A DNA stretch of 64,000 nucleotides from Dyadobacter psychrotolerans. Lineage in GTDB: Bacteria; Bacteroidota; Bacteroidia; Cytophagales; Spirosomataceae. The notes below the pieces were generated by a model. That model made no database searches and was not told the origin of the DNA. It saw nothing but the letters and a program-made list of their open reading frames with translations. Both the position numbers and the translations under genes were made by a program. Each line of letters begins with the position of its first letter. Position 1 is the stretch's first letter. Location of the stretch: positions 1 through 64,000 of the forward strand of contig NZ_SMFL01000018.1 in the NCBI RefSeq assembly GCF_004349265.1, read 5' to 3'. Shown here one piece after another: positions 8,409 through 16,242 of this stretch.

Positions 8409-9467
8409 ATGGAATTATATGACCTGGTAATTATTGGTGGTGGGCAGAGTGCTTTAGCTTGCGGGTACTTTCTTCGCCGGGCGAATCTGAAATACATTAT
8501 TTTGGATGACCAGATGCAAGGCGGTGGAGCGTGGCAGCACGTCTGGGATACTTTGACTTTATTTTCACCGGCACAGCATAGCTCGTTGCCAGGATGGATG
8601 ATGCCAAAATCAGAACATGAATTTCCTTCTAAGAAGGAAGTACTGGACTATTTGGACGCTTATCAAAAACGCTATGATTTAAATATACAGCATGGCATAA
8701 AAGTGCAGGATGTTCAAAAAGAAGGTAATATTTTCACTATTTTTTCGGATCAGGGGCAGTATCATAGTAAAACGGTGATATCGGCCACCGGTACTTTTCA
8801 AAAGCCGTTCGTGCCGGATGTACCGGGTAAAGATCTGTTTAAGGGTCAGCAGCTGCATTCTTCACAGTATGTAAATGCAGATCCTTTTATCAATAAAAAA
8901 GTACTGATTGTAGGTGCCGGTAATTCCGGAGCACAGATCCTGGCGGAAGTTTCAAAAGTAGCAACCACTGTTTGGGCAGCAGAAAAAGAGCCGGAATTTT
9001 TGCCCGATGATGTAGACGGCAGGGTACTTTTTGATGTGGCTTCTGCCAAATACCATGCGATGAAAGAGGGCAAAGAATTTAATTCAGCTCAGTACAATGT
9101 AGGTAATATCGTGATGGTGCCGGCAGTAAAAGAGGCACGCTCACGTGGTGTGCTGAAAACACGGCCTACTTTTAAAACCATGTACAGGGATGGGGTTATA
9201 TGGCCGGACGGCATTCATGAAGCCTTTTATGTCGTGATCTGGTGCACGGGTTTTGGCTTTGCAACTGATCATCTTACAAATCTTGGAATTTTAAAAGAAA
9301 AAGGAAAGGCCGATTGTGAAGGCACAAGATCGAAGGAAGTAACCGGCTTATGGCTGGTAGGCTACGGGAGTTTTACCGGATACGCTTCTGCTACGCTGAT
9401 AGGTGTAGGCCGGTCTGCCCGGCAGACAGTTTCTGAAATTATTGAATACTTAAATTTACAACCATGA
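8409..9467 (+). CDS. arsO: ArsO-like NAD(P)H-dependent flavin monooxygenase
   Basis: About 352 residues from the ATG at 8409, which starts exactly at the FAD-binding strand (MELYDLVIIGGGQSALACGYFLRR). The frame is open further upstream, but that would lie inside acr3. A second Rossmann motif for NADPH is KKVLIVGAGNSGAQILAEV, and a late motif VVIWCTGFGF is typical of class B flavoprotein monooxygenases. ArsO-type proteins are common in ars operons and are linked to arsenical metabolism, though the reaction is not well defined. It overlaps the next gene by 4 bp (ATGA). Confidence 0.8.
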   Translation: MELYDLVIIGGGQSALACGYFLRRANLKYIILDDQMQGGGAWQHVWDTLTLFSPAQHSSLPGWMMPKSEHEFPSKKEVLDYLDAYQKRYDLNIQHGIKVQDVQKEGNIFTIFSDQGQYHSKTVISATGTFQKPFVPDVPGKDLFKGQQLHSSQYVNADPFINKKVLIVGAGNSGAQILAEVSKVATTVWAAEKEPEFLPDDVDGRVLFDVASAKYHAMKEGKEFNSAQYNVGNIVMVPAVKEARSRGVLKTRPTFKTMYRDGVIWPDGIHEAFYVVIWCTGFGFATDHLTNLGILKEKGKADCEGTRSKEVTGLWLVGYGSFTGYASATLIGVGRSARQTVSEIIEYLNLQP

Positions 9468-10240
9468 AAATTGTCCTTTTTTCAGATATCCATGCGAACC
9501 TGCCTGCCTTAGAGGCGTTTTTTAAAGACGTTGAAACACGTGATACAGATGCTATTTATTGCCTGGGTGATCTGGTAGGCTATAATATCTGGCCCAATGA
9601 AGTAGTTGATGAAATCAGAAAACGGGGTATCCCCACCATTGCCGGTAATTATGACTTCGGCATTGGAAGAAGCAGCGACGATTGTGGATGTGCCTACAAA
9701 ACCGATGATGAAAAAGAGAATGGGAAAGTATCTATTGCTTATACAAATCAGATTGTAAAAGATGAGCAAAGGGCATACCTGCGTACTTTGCCAGCTCATA
9801 TCCGGCTGGAATTTCAATTGAATGAAAAACTTTTGCAAGTGCTTTTGGTTCACGGCAGCCCGCGCCGGATAAATGAATATTTGTTTGAAGACCGGCAGGA
9901 GCAAAGCATGATCCGGATCATGGAGCAGGCAAATGCAGATGTGATGCTCTTTGGTCATACACACAAACCGTATCATAGAATTTTGGATTCAGTTCAGACA
10001 GACGGCAGCGATTATTTCCGTCATGCGATCAATATCGGATCTGTTGGCAAACCCAAAGATGGCGATCCAAGGGGTGGTTATGTAATCCTGAATATTGGGC
10101 AGGATGCATCTATATCAAATAAAGACAGCATCGTGGTAGAATTTATACGATTTGATTATGATGTTGAAAAAGCAGCCAAAGCCGTAGAAGACAGCATTCT
10201 TCCTGATGCTTACGCAGAATCCTTACGTACAGGCAAATGA
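9464..10240 (+). CDS. Metallophosphoesterase, YfcE-like (first of a tandem pair)
   Basis: 258-residue calcineurin-like phosphoesterase. Metal-binding motifs are in order: FSDIHANLPALEAF (D-x-H), CLGDLVGYNIWPNEV (GD-x-x), AGNYDFG (in place of GNHD), LLVHGSPR and FGHTHKPYHR. Such enzymes hydrolyse phosphodiesters or phosphomonoesters with a dinuclear metal centre. The GNHD motif is altered here (GNYD), whereas the paralogue downstream has GNHD, so the two may differ in activity. Overlap with the neighbours on both sides places it inside the ars operon. Substrate unknown. Confidence 0.82.
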   Translation: MKIVLFSDIHANLPALEAFFKDVETRDTDAIYCLGDLVGYNIWPNEVVDEIRKRGIPTIAGNYDFGIGRSSDDCGCAYKTDDEKENGKVSIAYTNQIVKDEQRAYLRTLPAHIRLEFQLNEKLLQVLLVHGSPRRINEYLFEDRQEQSMIRIMEQANADVMLFGHTHKPYHRILDSVQTDGSDYFRHAINIGSVGKPKDGDPRGGYVILNIGQDASISNKDSIVVEFIRFDYDVEKAAKAVEDSILPDAYAESLRTGK

Positions 10241-10986
10241 GAATAGCATTACTATCTGATATCCATGCCAATCTTCCTGCTTTTGAAGCAGTCCTTGAAG
10301 ATATTGAAAAACAAAAACCGGATGCGGTTTACTGCCTGGGTGATCTGGTTGGTTATAACGTCTGGCCTAACCAGGTCATTGGTTTGATCCGCAAACATGG
10401 AATTGCCACCATTGCAGGAAACCATGACCTGAAAGTCTCTAAAATACTTCAATCAGAAGGTGAGTGCAGCAAAGAGCAAAGCAGTGATTATGCTTATAAG
10501 CTTGTTGGCTCTAAGGAGCGGGATTATCTTTTGACACTTCCCAGGCATTTAAAACTCGAATTTCAGCTCAATGACGATCATTTAAATATGCTTTTGGTAC
10601 ATGGCAGTCCCCGCAGTATCAATGAATATCTTTTAAAAGAACTTCCGGAGCAGTATATATTGGAAATACTCAAAGAGTTCAAAGCCGATATCCTATGCTT
10701 TGGCCATTCCCATAAGCCTTATCACCGCATCGTCAATTCCGGGGTTAATGGTATGGATCATTACCATCACCTGATCAATACCGGCTCTGTTGGTAAACCC
10801 AAAGATGGTGATGCAAGGGCTTGTTATGTGATGCTTACCATTGATCATCAGACAACTGTAACAAGTCCCGATGGTATTCAGGTTGAATTTATCCGGGTGA
10901 AATATGATGTTGAGAAAGCAGCAAGGGCAGTCGAGCTTAGTTTGCTGCCTGATGCATTTGCAGATAACCTTAGAAAAGCTTACTAA
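10237..10986 (+). CDS. Metallophosphoesterase, YfcE-like (second of a tandem pair)
   Basis: 249 residues, clearly paralogous to the preceding gene (shared LSDIHANLPAFEAV, CLGDLVGYNVWPNQV, LLVHGSPRSINEYL, FGHSHKPYHRI, NTGSVGKPKDGD). It carries a complete GNHD motif. The 4-bp ATGA overlap points to coupled translation and perhaps a heterodimer. Tandem duplication inside an arsenic operon suggests a role connected with arsenate or phosphate chemistry, for example removing arseno- or phospho-adducts, but this is speculation. Confidence 0.82.
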   Translation: MRIALLSDIHANLPAFEAVLEDIEKQKPDAVYCLGDLVGYNVWPNQVIGLIRKHGIATIAGNHDLKVSKILQSEGECSKEQSSDYAYKLVGSKERDYLLTLPRHLKLEFQLNDDHLNMLLVHGSPRSINEYLLKELPEQYILEILKEFKADILCFGHSHKPYHRIVNSGVNGMDHYHHLINTGSVGKPKDGDARACYVMLTIDHQTTVTSPDGIQVEFIRVKYDVEKAARAVELSLLPDAFADNLRKAY

Positions 10987-10997
10987 ACAAAGGGATT

Positions 10998-11375
10998 ATG
11001 AATTTTCCACAAGAATTACGGTATTCTGCCCAGCATGAATGGGTGAGCGTTAAAGACGGTGTAATCACTATTGGTATTACAGAATTTGCTCAGAGCGAAC
11101 TGGGTGATATTGTGTTTATAGAGTTGCCTGATGCCGGGCAGACCTTTAAAACGGGTGAAGTTTTCGGAAGTGTGGAAGCAGTTAAGACTGTATCGGATCT
11201 ATTTATGCCCCTATCAGGCGAAGTGATCCAGATTAATCCTTCCCTAGCTTCAGAGCCTGAACTATTAAATGAAGACCCTTACGGTGAAGGATGGATTATG
11301 CAGATCAAAGGATTCTCTGTAAGTGAATTGGAAACACTTCTTTCCGCTGACCAGTATCAGAACCAGATCGGATAA
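10998..11375 (+). CDS. gcvH: Glycine cleavage H-protein paralogue (lipoyl carrier)
   Basis: 125 residues with the complete H-protein fold: YSAQHEWVSVKDGVITIGITEFAQSELGDIVFIELP, then the lipoylation loop GSVEAVKTVSDLFMP (Lys63) and GEVIQINPSLASEPELLNEDPYGEGW. H-protein normally shuttles the aminomethyl group between the P, T and L proteins of glycine cleavage; none of these is nearby. Sitting 11 bp after two phosphoesterases in an ars operon, it may be a dedicated lipoyl carrier. Lipoyl dithiols bind arsenite, so a sacrificial or sensing role is conceivable but unproven. Confidence 0.88.
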   Translation: MNFPQELRYSAQHEWVSVKDGVITIGITEFAQSELGDIVFIELPDAGQTFKTGEVFGSVEAVKTVSDLFMPLSGEVIQINPSLASEPELLNEDPYGEGWIMQIKGFSVSELETLLSADQYQNQIG

Positions 11376-11394
11376 TCAGTAGATTTTATATCTT

Positions 11395-11736
11395 ATGAAA
11401 GCATTACTCTTCTCTGTCATTATGCTTTTCCAAAGTGTTTTGGCCCGGTCAGTATTAACCATAACTGAAGATCCTTCGTATCAAATCAGCGAGCAATTGT
11501 CATCCGTGCTTTCCTATCCTATAAGTCTTTACAGGGACAAAGACAGGGTTGTTGTTATACAATTTTATCTTAATGAAGGTAATACGATTGCGAGAGTAAA
11601 AGTCCTGTGTGAAAATGAAGATCTTCGCTTCGACCTGATCCGGCAGTTAACAGGCAGGAAATTAAACCTTAGTGCAAAGTATTCCTTTCAGGAATATACA
11701 GTTAAGCTACGTTTTCTCAGAGATCAGAATCTTTAA
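11395..11736 (+). CDS. Small exported protein of unknown function, end of ars operon
   Basis: 113 residues. A signal peptide (MKALLFSVIMLFQSVLA) precedes about 95 residues predicted as a mixed alpha/beta domain (YPISLYRDKDRVVVIQFYLNEGNTIARVKVL and YTVKLRFLRDQ). The pattern of a short exported domain with two beta-rich halves is vaguely like TonB-C-terminal-type or periplasmic carrier domains, but I do not recognise a family. It lies 19 bp after the H-protein gene in the same direction, so is probably co-transcribed. Confidence 0.6.
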   Translation: MKALLFSVIMLFQSVLARSVLTITEDPSYQISEQLSSVLSYPISLYRDKDRVVVIQFYLNEGNTIARVKVLCENEDLRFDLIRQLTGRKLNLSAKYSFQEYTVKLRFLRDQNL

Positions 11737-11898
11737 ATTTCTTTAATTAAATCTTTGATATTACGCTTAGTAACTAAATATCTATTTGCTTAGCGTATGT
11801 TTTCATCGTCCGCGACTGCGGCCCCTTTGTAACAAAAACATCAATTGATCTTTGGTTTTTGCAGCCTTTACTTTCCTGTATTATCGAAATGCATAAGG

Positions 11899-12309
11899 CT
11901 AAATCTCTTCATAAAAAGTTAACAGGTTACGATGGTGGTCTAGTGCCGGAAACTCCCGGTCTCCCCATGGTTGCTCTTCCACAACAGTGCCAGCACTATA
12001 AATAACACCTTGCTTTTTATATTCTTCATACAACTCATCGATACCCTGGACTTCAATCCGGCAACTGGCCGTACCCGCCAGAAAGCTTTCGGCCCCACTG
12101 CAAATTGGATCTGCTGCCAGGGACAAGCCTTTGTTCTTCCAGTTTACATCTGACGATGCCCACAGATGGATTTCAATTTCGTCCCGCACTACTTTAGCAA
12201 AGCCATCGTCATAATATGGTGCCGTAAAACCCAATTTTTCAGAATAAAATTTTACCGACTCTTCAATATTTTGAACAGGAAGGGCCGGAATTGTTTTCAT
12301 CATTTTCAT
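11899..12309 (-). CDS. VOC-superfamily protein (glyoxalase/bleomycin-resistance fold)
   Basis: 136 residues. Paired beta-alpha-beta-beta-beta modules are recognisable: IPALPVQNIEESVKFYSEKLGFTAPYYDDGFAKVVRDEIEIHLWAS in the first half and YKKQGVIYSAGTVVEEQPWGDREFPALDHHRNLLTFYEE in the second. These features match bleomycin-resistance-like VOC proteins, which either bind antibiotics or act as metal-dependent lyases or dioxygenases. It is the last gene of a minus-strand set that begins with the metal-responsive regulator. No clear evidence of its substrate. Confidence 0.8.
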   Translation of the reverse strand: MKMMKTIPALPVQNIEESVKFYSEKLGFTAPYYDDGFAKVVRDEIEIHLWASSDVNWKNKGLSLAADPICSGAESFLAGTASCRIEVQGIDELYEEYKKQGVIYSAGTVVEEQPWGDREFPALDHHRNLLTFYEEI

Positions 12310-12327
12310 GTCATTGATATTATACTG

Positions 12328-12537
12328 TTAGGCACAGCATGACTTGTTCATTTGGATAGGTGGGCACTTCACAGTTCCATAGGTGCAAAATACACAGCAA
12401 TCACCCGCAGCTGGCTTTAGCAATGTCTTGCAATTTGTACACTCGTAAAAGTACATACATGCATTAACCGGCATTGTTTCAGCATATTCGGTATTGCAGT
12501 GCGGACAGGTAATTACAGATTCTAATATTACACTCAT
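12328..12537 (-). CDS. GDCCVxC-domain small protein
   Basis: 69 residues, twelve of them cysteines or histidines. Two N-terminal zinc-ribbon-like knuckles (CPHCNTEY, ECTNCKTLL) precede the family signature GDCCVFCTYGTVKCPP and a C-terminal CC. GDCCVxC proteins accompany mercury and other metal-resistance genes and probably bind thiophilic metals in the cytoplasm. It lies just six bases after the mercury-transport gene's stop, supporting co-expression with merTP. Confidence 0.85.
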   Translation of the reverse strand: MSVILESVITCPHCNTEYAETMPVNACMYFYECTNCKTLLKPAAGDCCVFCTYGTVKCPPIQMNKSCCA

Positions 12538-12543
12538 AACTGC

Positions 12544-13131
12544 CTAGTTTGTTTCAACGACTTTATATCCGGTAGCATCGACTGCCTTTTTAATTGCTGC
12601 CAGTGATGTTTTTGTACTGTCATACTGAACGGTTGCATTACCGTTTTTGTACGATACCTGAACCTTGTGTATGCCTTTTAATTTATTGACTTCCTGTGTA
12701 ACATGATGTTCACACCCTTCACAGGTCATACCTTTAATCTTTATAAGGGCTGTTTGCCCTTTCTTGGAAATGGGTTGTTTTGCTTCCTGATTTTGATGAT
12801 AGACTAGTGCAGAATAACTCGGAAAAGTAATGAGAAGTACTGCTGCAAGGGTAACCAGGCTTAAAAATTTTTTGGATTGCATAAATGGTTTGTTTTCAGG
12901 TTCACAATGACATGAGACTTCGGAAACTGGTTTTAACTGCTGATACCAGGCAAAACCCAAAATCAATACAGTACCAACAATAAAATAAGGACGTGCAGGC
13001 ACAATCCAGTCAAAAGTTGTTGCCAGGCTGCTTGTCCCGGCCACCATGGCCAGTAATGGTGTAATACAGCAGACAGAACTTGCCAATGCAGTAAGTATAC
13101 CGGCATTAGCGGTGATTTTGGGCGCTTTCAT
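12544..13131 (-). CDS. merT: Mercuric transport protein MerTP (MerT-MerP fusion)
   Basis: 195 residues. The N-terminal half is MerT-like, with TM helices and the paired cysteines SSVCCITPLLAMVAG plus a CHCEPE loop. A third helix (LVTLAAVLLITFPSYSALVY) leads to a C-terminal heavy-metal-associated domain, IKGMTCEGCEHHVTQEV...VQVSYKNGNATVQYD, equivalent to MerP. Such fusions pass Hg(II) from periplasm to cytoplasm. No mercuric reductase (merA) is present in the window, which leaves the detoxification route open. Start overlaps the regulator stop by 4 bp (ATGA). Confidence 0.88.
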   Translation of the reverse strand: MKAPKITANAGILTALASSVCCITPLLAMVAGTSSLATTFDWIVPARPYFIVGTVLILGFAWYQQLKPVSEVSCHCEPENKPFMQSKKFLSLVTLAAVLLITFPSYSALVYHQNQEAKQPISKKGQTALIKIKGMTCEGCEHHVTQEVNKLKGIHKVQVSYKNGNATVQYDSTKTSLAAIKKAVDATGYKVVETN

Positions 13132-13523
13132 ACTGCTACACTTTCTTGATTGGGGATATTTACAAATAACTGGTTGATGACATTTGCCTGATCAGGTATG
13201 ATCGAATAAAAGATAGTCTGCCCGGTTTTTCTGGTTCGTACTAAACCAGCGTCCTTTAATTTACGAAGATGTTGAGAAACAGCCGGAACCGTCATCTGCA
13301 AAATATCGCTTAAGTCGCAGGGACAAAGCTCGTTTTGCTGCTGGATTAGATAAAGTATTTTTAGACGGGCATCATTTCCAGCAAGCGCGTAAACCTGCGC
13401 TAATCTGGTTAAAACATCTTCATTTGCGTCCAATATTTCCTTACATACCTGGATCTGCTCTTGATCCGCAAACAAGCGGATACAACTACTGACTTGTTCT
13501 GAATCTATTTCATTATTTTCCAT
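13128..13523 (-). CDS. ArsR/SmtB-family metal-sensing repressor of the mer cluster
   Basis: 131 residues. A longer N-terminal helix with cysteines (VSSCIRLFADQEQIQVCKEIL) precedes the winged-helix domain: LAGNDARLKILYLIQQQNELCPCDLSDILQMTVPAVSQHLRKLKDAGLV. The ELCPCDL pair is the classic alpha3 metal site, with a possible contribution from the N-terminal cysteines as in CadC. It should repress the mer-like set downstream in response to Hg(II), Cd(II) or Pb(II). First gene of the minus-strand operon, preceded by a perfect operator-like inverted repeat. Confidence 0.88.
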   Translation of the reverse strand: MENNEIDSEQVSSCIRLFADQEQIQVCKEILDANEDVLTRLAQVYALAGNDARLKILYLIQQQNELCPCDLSDILQMTVPAVSQHLRKLKDAGLVRTRKTGQTIFYSIIPDQANVINQLFVNIPNQESVAV

Positions 13524-13542
13524 ACCTTTCTATATTTCGATA

Positions 13543-13580
13543 CAAATATAACATTATTTAAGTATTTGCTTAAATAATGT
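13543..13580 (-). promoter_or_regulatory. Promoter and operator of the ArsR/SmtB-mer operon
   Basis: On the minus strand TATATTTG (13550-13543) fits the Bacteroidota -7 element, about 20 bases before the regulator ATG. Directly upstream lies a perfect inverted repeat with 12-bp arms (ACATTATTTAAG, 13551-13562; CTTAAATAATGT, 13569-13580) and a 6-bp centre. Its place across the spacer and -33 region is what is expected for an ArsR/SmtB operator. Confidence 0.7.
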
Positions 13581-14125
13581 TTGTGTGAAAATTAAATTAA
13601 AAATAAAGAAAGGGGGAGCATCGGCTACTGACATCTCTCTAAAAACTTAAATATTCCTAAGCGAACTGGATCAGTTTGGTGCTACTGACCTTACCGGGTC
13701 TGAACTCGGTTATAGAAAATATCTATACTCCAATTTGTTAAAATAAATCGGTGGTATAAACGAACTTTGGTAAAAATGCAACATTATTCACTTCTGAGAT
13801 ACCATAAGCTCTTTTGGTACATATAATGGTTTGCCGTACACGTTAAATCGTATTTTATAAATATTGACCCGTCCTAAAAAGCGTTGACCATTCAACCGAC
13901 GTTTTGGTTGAAAAAGACAACTGGACAGGGTTATGCAATGAGTTGACCTGCCCGAAACTTGAAAGTGGGGTAAAGAGCATCTGGCACCTTTGATAATAAA
14001 CCTGACTGGTACAATGTTGGGAAAGATAATTTATGTATGATAACATTTAGTTATAACACATGCCTTTTTGTGATGAAAATATGAATCCTAAATCCAGGAC
14101 CTTTGAGTATCAAAACAGAAAAGTC
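13581..14125. other. Intergenic region upstream of the sulfur module
   Basis: No intact gene is seen in these 545 bases. The region holds the first copy of a 47-bp bipartite motif (listed separately). There is also a short plus-strand reading stretch, roughly 13879-14002, encoding residues such as VEKDNWTGLCNEL with no start and no recognised family; it could be the tail of a lost gene. The YeiH promoter must lie here, but I could not place it. Confidence 0.4.
13711..13757 (+). repeat. 47-bp bipartite motif, copy A
   Basis: Starts with TATAGAAAATATCTAT and ends with CGGTGGTAT, with 22 bases of poorly conserved sequence between them. An equally spaced copy in the same orientation lies at 23382-23428, upstream of the serine recombinase gene. 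The first block itself is a small dyad (ATAGA...TCTAT). It may be a recombinase site, an element boundary or a shared operator. Confidence 0.6.
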
Positions 14126-15103
14126 ATGAATACTCAAAATCAGATTACAAAGCAAACGAGTGGATTACTTGTTAACCTAAGCGAAAACGGCAGAAAAATA
14201 ATATTCATTGTTTGTGTTGTGCTTAGCATTACACAATTGGTAAGTCCGGCCATGGCCTTACTGATGGGCTTGGTTGTTGCTCAGCTAAGCGGCCACCCAT
14301 ACCTGCACTTAAACCATAAAGCAACGCACTGGCTTTTACAGGCTTCTGTTGTTGGCCTGGGTTTTGGCATGAATGTGCACAGTGCGATTAAAGCAGGCAG
14401 TGAGGGCATACTTTTCACATTAGGGTCAATCAGTATGACCTTGGGCTTCGGTTATCTGCTGGGAAAATGGCTGCGTATTGAAGAAAAAACGTCCTTTTTG
14501 ATTTCGAGTGGAACGGCGATCTGCGGCGGAAGCGCGATTGCAGCAATTTCTCCCGTCATCCAGGCGAAAGAGAAACAGATATCTGTAGCTCTTGGCTGTG
14601 TTTTTATTCTCAATTCAGCTGCATTGATCATTTTTCCGCTAGTCGGACATTACTATAATTTGTCCCAGGCTGAGTTTGGCCTATGGTGTGCTTTGGCGAT
14701 CCATGATACCAGTTCGGTAGTAGGGGCGGCCAGCAAATACGGCGAGCAGGCACTTGAAGTAGCCACCACAGTAAAGCTTGCCAGGGCACTGTGGATTATA
14801 CCGGTTGCCTTTGCTTCCACCTTTATCTTTAAGAATGAATCTAAAAAGATTAATATTCCTTACTTTATAGGATTTTTCATACTTGCCATGGTGGTCAATA
14901 CCAATGTCCCTCAGATCGCCCTGGTAAAGCCCTTGTTAACCGGTATCGCTAAGGCGGGGTTAACGCTTACTTTGTTTTTGATCGGTGCTGGCCTGTCACG
15001 AAAAGTGCTTACATCCATTGGGTACAAGCCGTTACTTCAGGGCCTTGCACTCTGGATCGTGATCTCGGCCGTTGCCTTGTATGCAGTTGTGCATTGGGCC
15101 TGA
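14126..15103 (+). CDS. yeiH: YeiH-family putative sulfate/sulfite exporter
   Basis: About 325 residues from the Met at 14126; an upstream Met at 14060 adds a hydrophilic tail that the family normally lacks. Around ten membrane helices, with family motifs LLQASVVGLGFGMNVHSAI, SSGTAICGGSAIAAISPVIQAKEKQ, AIHDTSSVVGAASKYG and VKLARALWIIPVA. YeiH (UPF0324/Cons_hypoth698) proteins are linked to sulfite, taurine or sulfate export and are usually paired with a LysR regulator, as here. It probably removes the sulfur oxyanion product of the downstream thiosulfate-type genes. Confidence 0.85.
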   Translation: MNTQNQITKQTSGLLVNLSENGRKIIFIVCVVLSITQLVSPAMALLMGLVVAQLSGHPYLHLNHKATHWLLQASVVGLGFGMNVHSAIKAGSEGILFTLGSISMTLGFGYLLGKWLRIEEKTSFLISSGTAICGGSAIAAISPVIQAKEKQISVALGCVFILNSAALIIFPLVGHYYNLSQAEFGLWCALAIHDTSSVVGAASKYGEQALEVATTVKLARALWIIPVAFASTFIFKNESKKINIPYFIGFFILAMVVNTNVPQIALVKPLLTGIAKAGLTLTLFLIGAGLSRKVLTSIGYKPLLQGLALWIVISAVALYAVVHWA

Positions 15104-15174
15104 TAAAGGACTTTATAAAAATAAAATATAATGAACGGATGGAAAATCCGGCTAAACTAACTTTAAAAAGAGCT

Positions 15175-16077
15175 ATGCTATTCGATTTTCGTTTGCAGGT
15201 ATTTCAAGCAGTTGCTACCAGGCTTAATTTTACAAGAGCAGCTTCTGAGTTGTTTATATCCCAGCCTGCTGTGACCAAACATATCCATGAGCTTGAAAGC
15301 CAGCTTAAGATAAAACTTTTTGAAAGAGACGGTTCAAAAATCACCCTGACCCAGGCCGGACAGCTGCTGCTGGTGCATACCAAGCAGATACTTGAAGCCT
15401 ACCGGAACCTGGAATTTGATATCAATGCGCTGGCTGGACGGCATAGCGGTATACTCAGGCTAGGTGCCAGTACCACGCTTGCACAATATGTTTTACCTCC
15501 TATTTTAGCCGCATTCCATAATAAGTTACCGGATGTGCAGGTGACACTTACGGTTAATAATACCGAGCAGATCGAGCAGCTGCTTCAGAACAAAATAATT
15601 GACCTGGGCGTGATCGAGGGTTATTCTAAAAATACAGCCATCCGGTATTCAGAGTTTCTGAAAGATGAAATCGTGCTGGTTTCCAGTTTGAAAAATACAT
15701 TTGTAAAATCAGGGTCTATTCTGCCGCAGCAGCTCAAAGAAATTCCGCTTCTTCTTCGGGAGCCGGGTTCGGGAACACTGGAAGTAATCGGACATGCACT
15801 AAAAGCGGCAGGCATGAGCCTGTCTGATTTAAAAAGCGAAATGCAGCTTGGAGGAAGCGAAAGTATAAAATTATACATGCTTCATTCTGATTGTATGGCA
15901 TTGCTTTCGATCCATGCGGTATTAAAGGAGCTTCAAAACAAGGAGTGCTACATTGTCGATATTGAAGGGCTTAACATAGAAAGGTATTTTTATTTCACAC
16001 AGCTTCATGGTCAGCAAGAAGCGCTTCCTGAACTGTTTATGAAATTTGCCTGCCGTAATGCCGGATTACCCAGGTGA
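15175..16077 (+). CDS. LysR-family transcriptional regulator (YeiE/CysB-like role)
   Basis: About 300 residues from the Met at 15175, where the helix-turn-helix begins: FRLQVFQAVATRLNFTRAASELFISQPAVTKHIHELESQLKIKLFER. The substrate-binding half starts near residue 90 (LRLGASTTLAQYVLPPILAAFH). LysR regulators of yeiH usually stand divergently; here the gene follows yeiH in the same direction. It likely senses a sulfur compound and controls yeiH and perhaps the cytochrome operon. The frame is open upstream to 15094, overlapping yeiH, but lacks family-like sequence there. Confidence 0.88.
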   Translation: MLFDFRLQVFQAVATRLNFTRAASELFISQPAVTKHIHELESQLKIKLFERDGSKITLTQAGQLLLVHTKQILEAYRNLEFDINALAGRHSGILRLGASTTLAQYVLPPILAAFHNKLPDVQVTLTVNNTEQIEQLLQNKIIDLGVIEGYSKNTAIRYSEFLKDEIVLVSSLKNTFVKSGSILPQQLKEIPLLLREPGSGTLEVIGHALKAAGMSLSDLKSEMQLGGSESIKLYMLHSDCMALLSIHAVLKELQNKECYIVDIEGLNIERYFYFTQLHGQQEALPELFMKFACRNAGLPR

Positions 16078-16163
16078 TGAAAGTATATGAATGGTACGCT
16101 CTTCTATAATGAAATGTTATGGCACATTACTTTTAATGATTTCTATTAGGGCTGTGTTCACCC

Positions 16164-16171
16164 TATCTTTG
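16164..16171 (+). promoter_or_regulatory. Candidate promoter of the cytochrome c operon
   Basis: TATCTTTG matches the Bacteroidota -7 consensus TAnnTTTG and lies 71 bases before the cytochrome start, in a 165-bp gap after the LysR gene. I do not see a clean TTG at the usual spacing, so the -33 element is weak. Confidence 0.45.
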
Positions 16172-16242
16172 TATCATCAATCAGCAGAACGTCATCATAC
16201 CCTTGAATCTGCCTGAACAATAATTTTCTAAACCTAATAAAT

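Noticed and set aside
11755..11805. TACGCT...AGCGTA hairpin after the ars operon
   Set aside because: Only 6 bp of stem with a loop over 20 bases and no T run; too weak to call a terminator.
13879..14002. Plus-strand frame encoding VEKDNWTGLCNEL and following residues
   Set aside because: No start codon and no family; not enough to call a pseudogene, so mentioned only in the intergenic entry.
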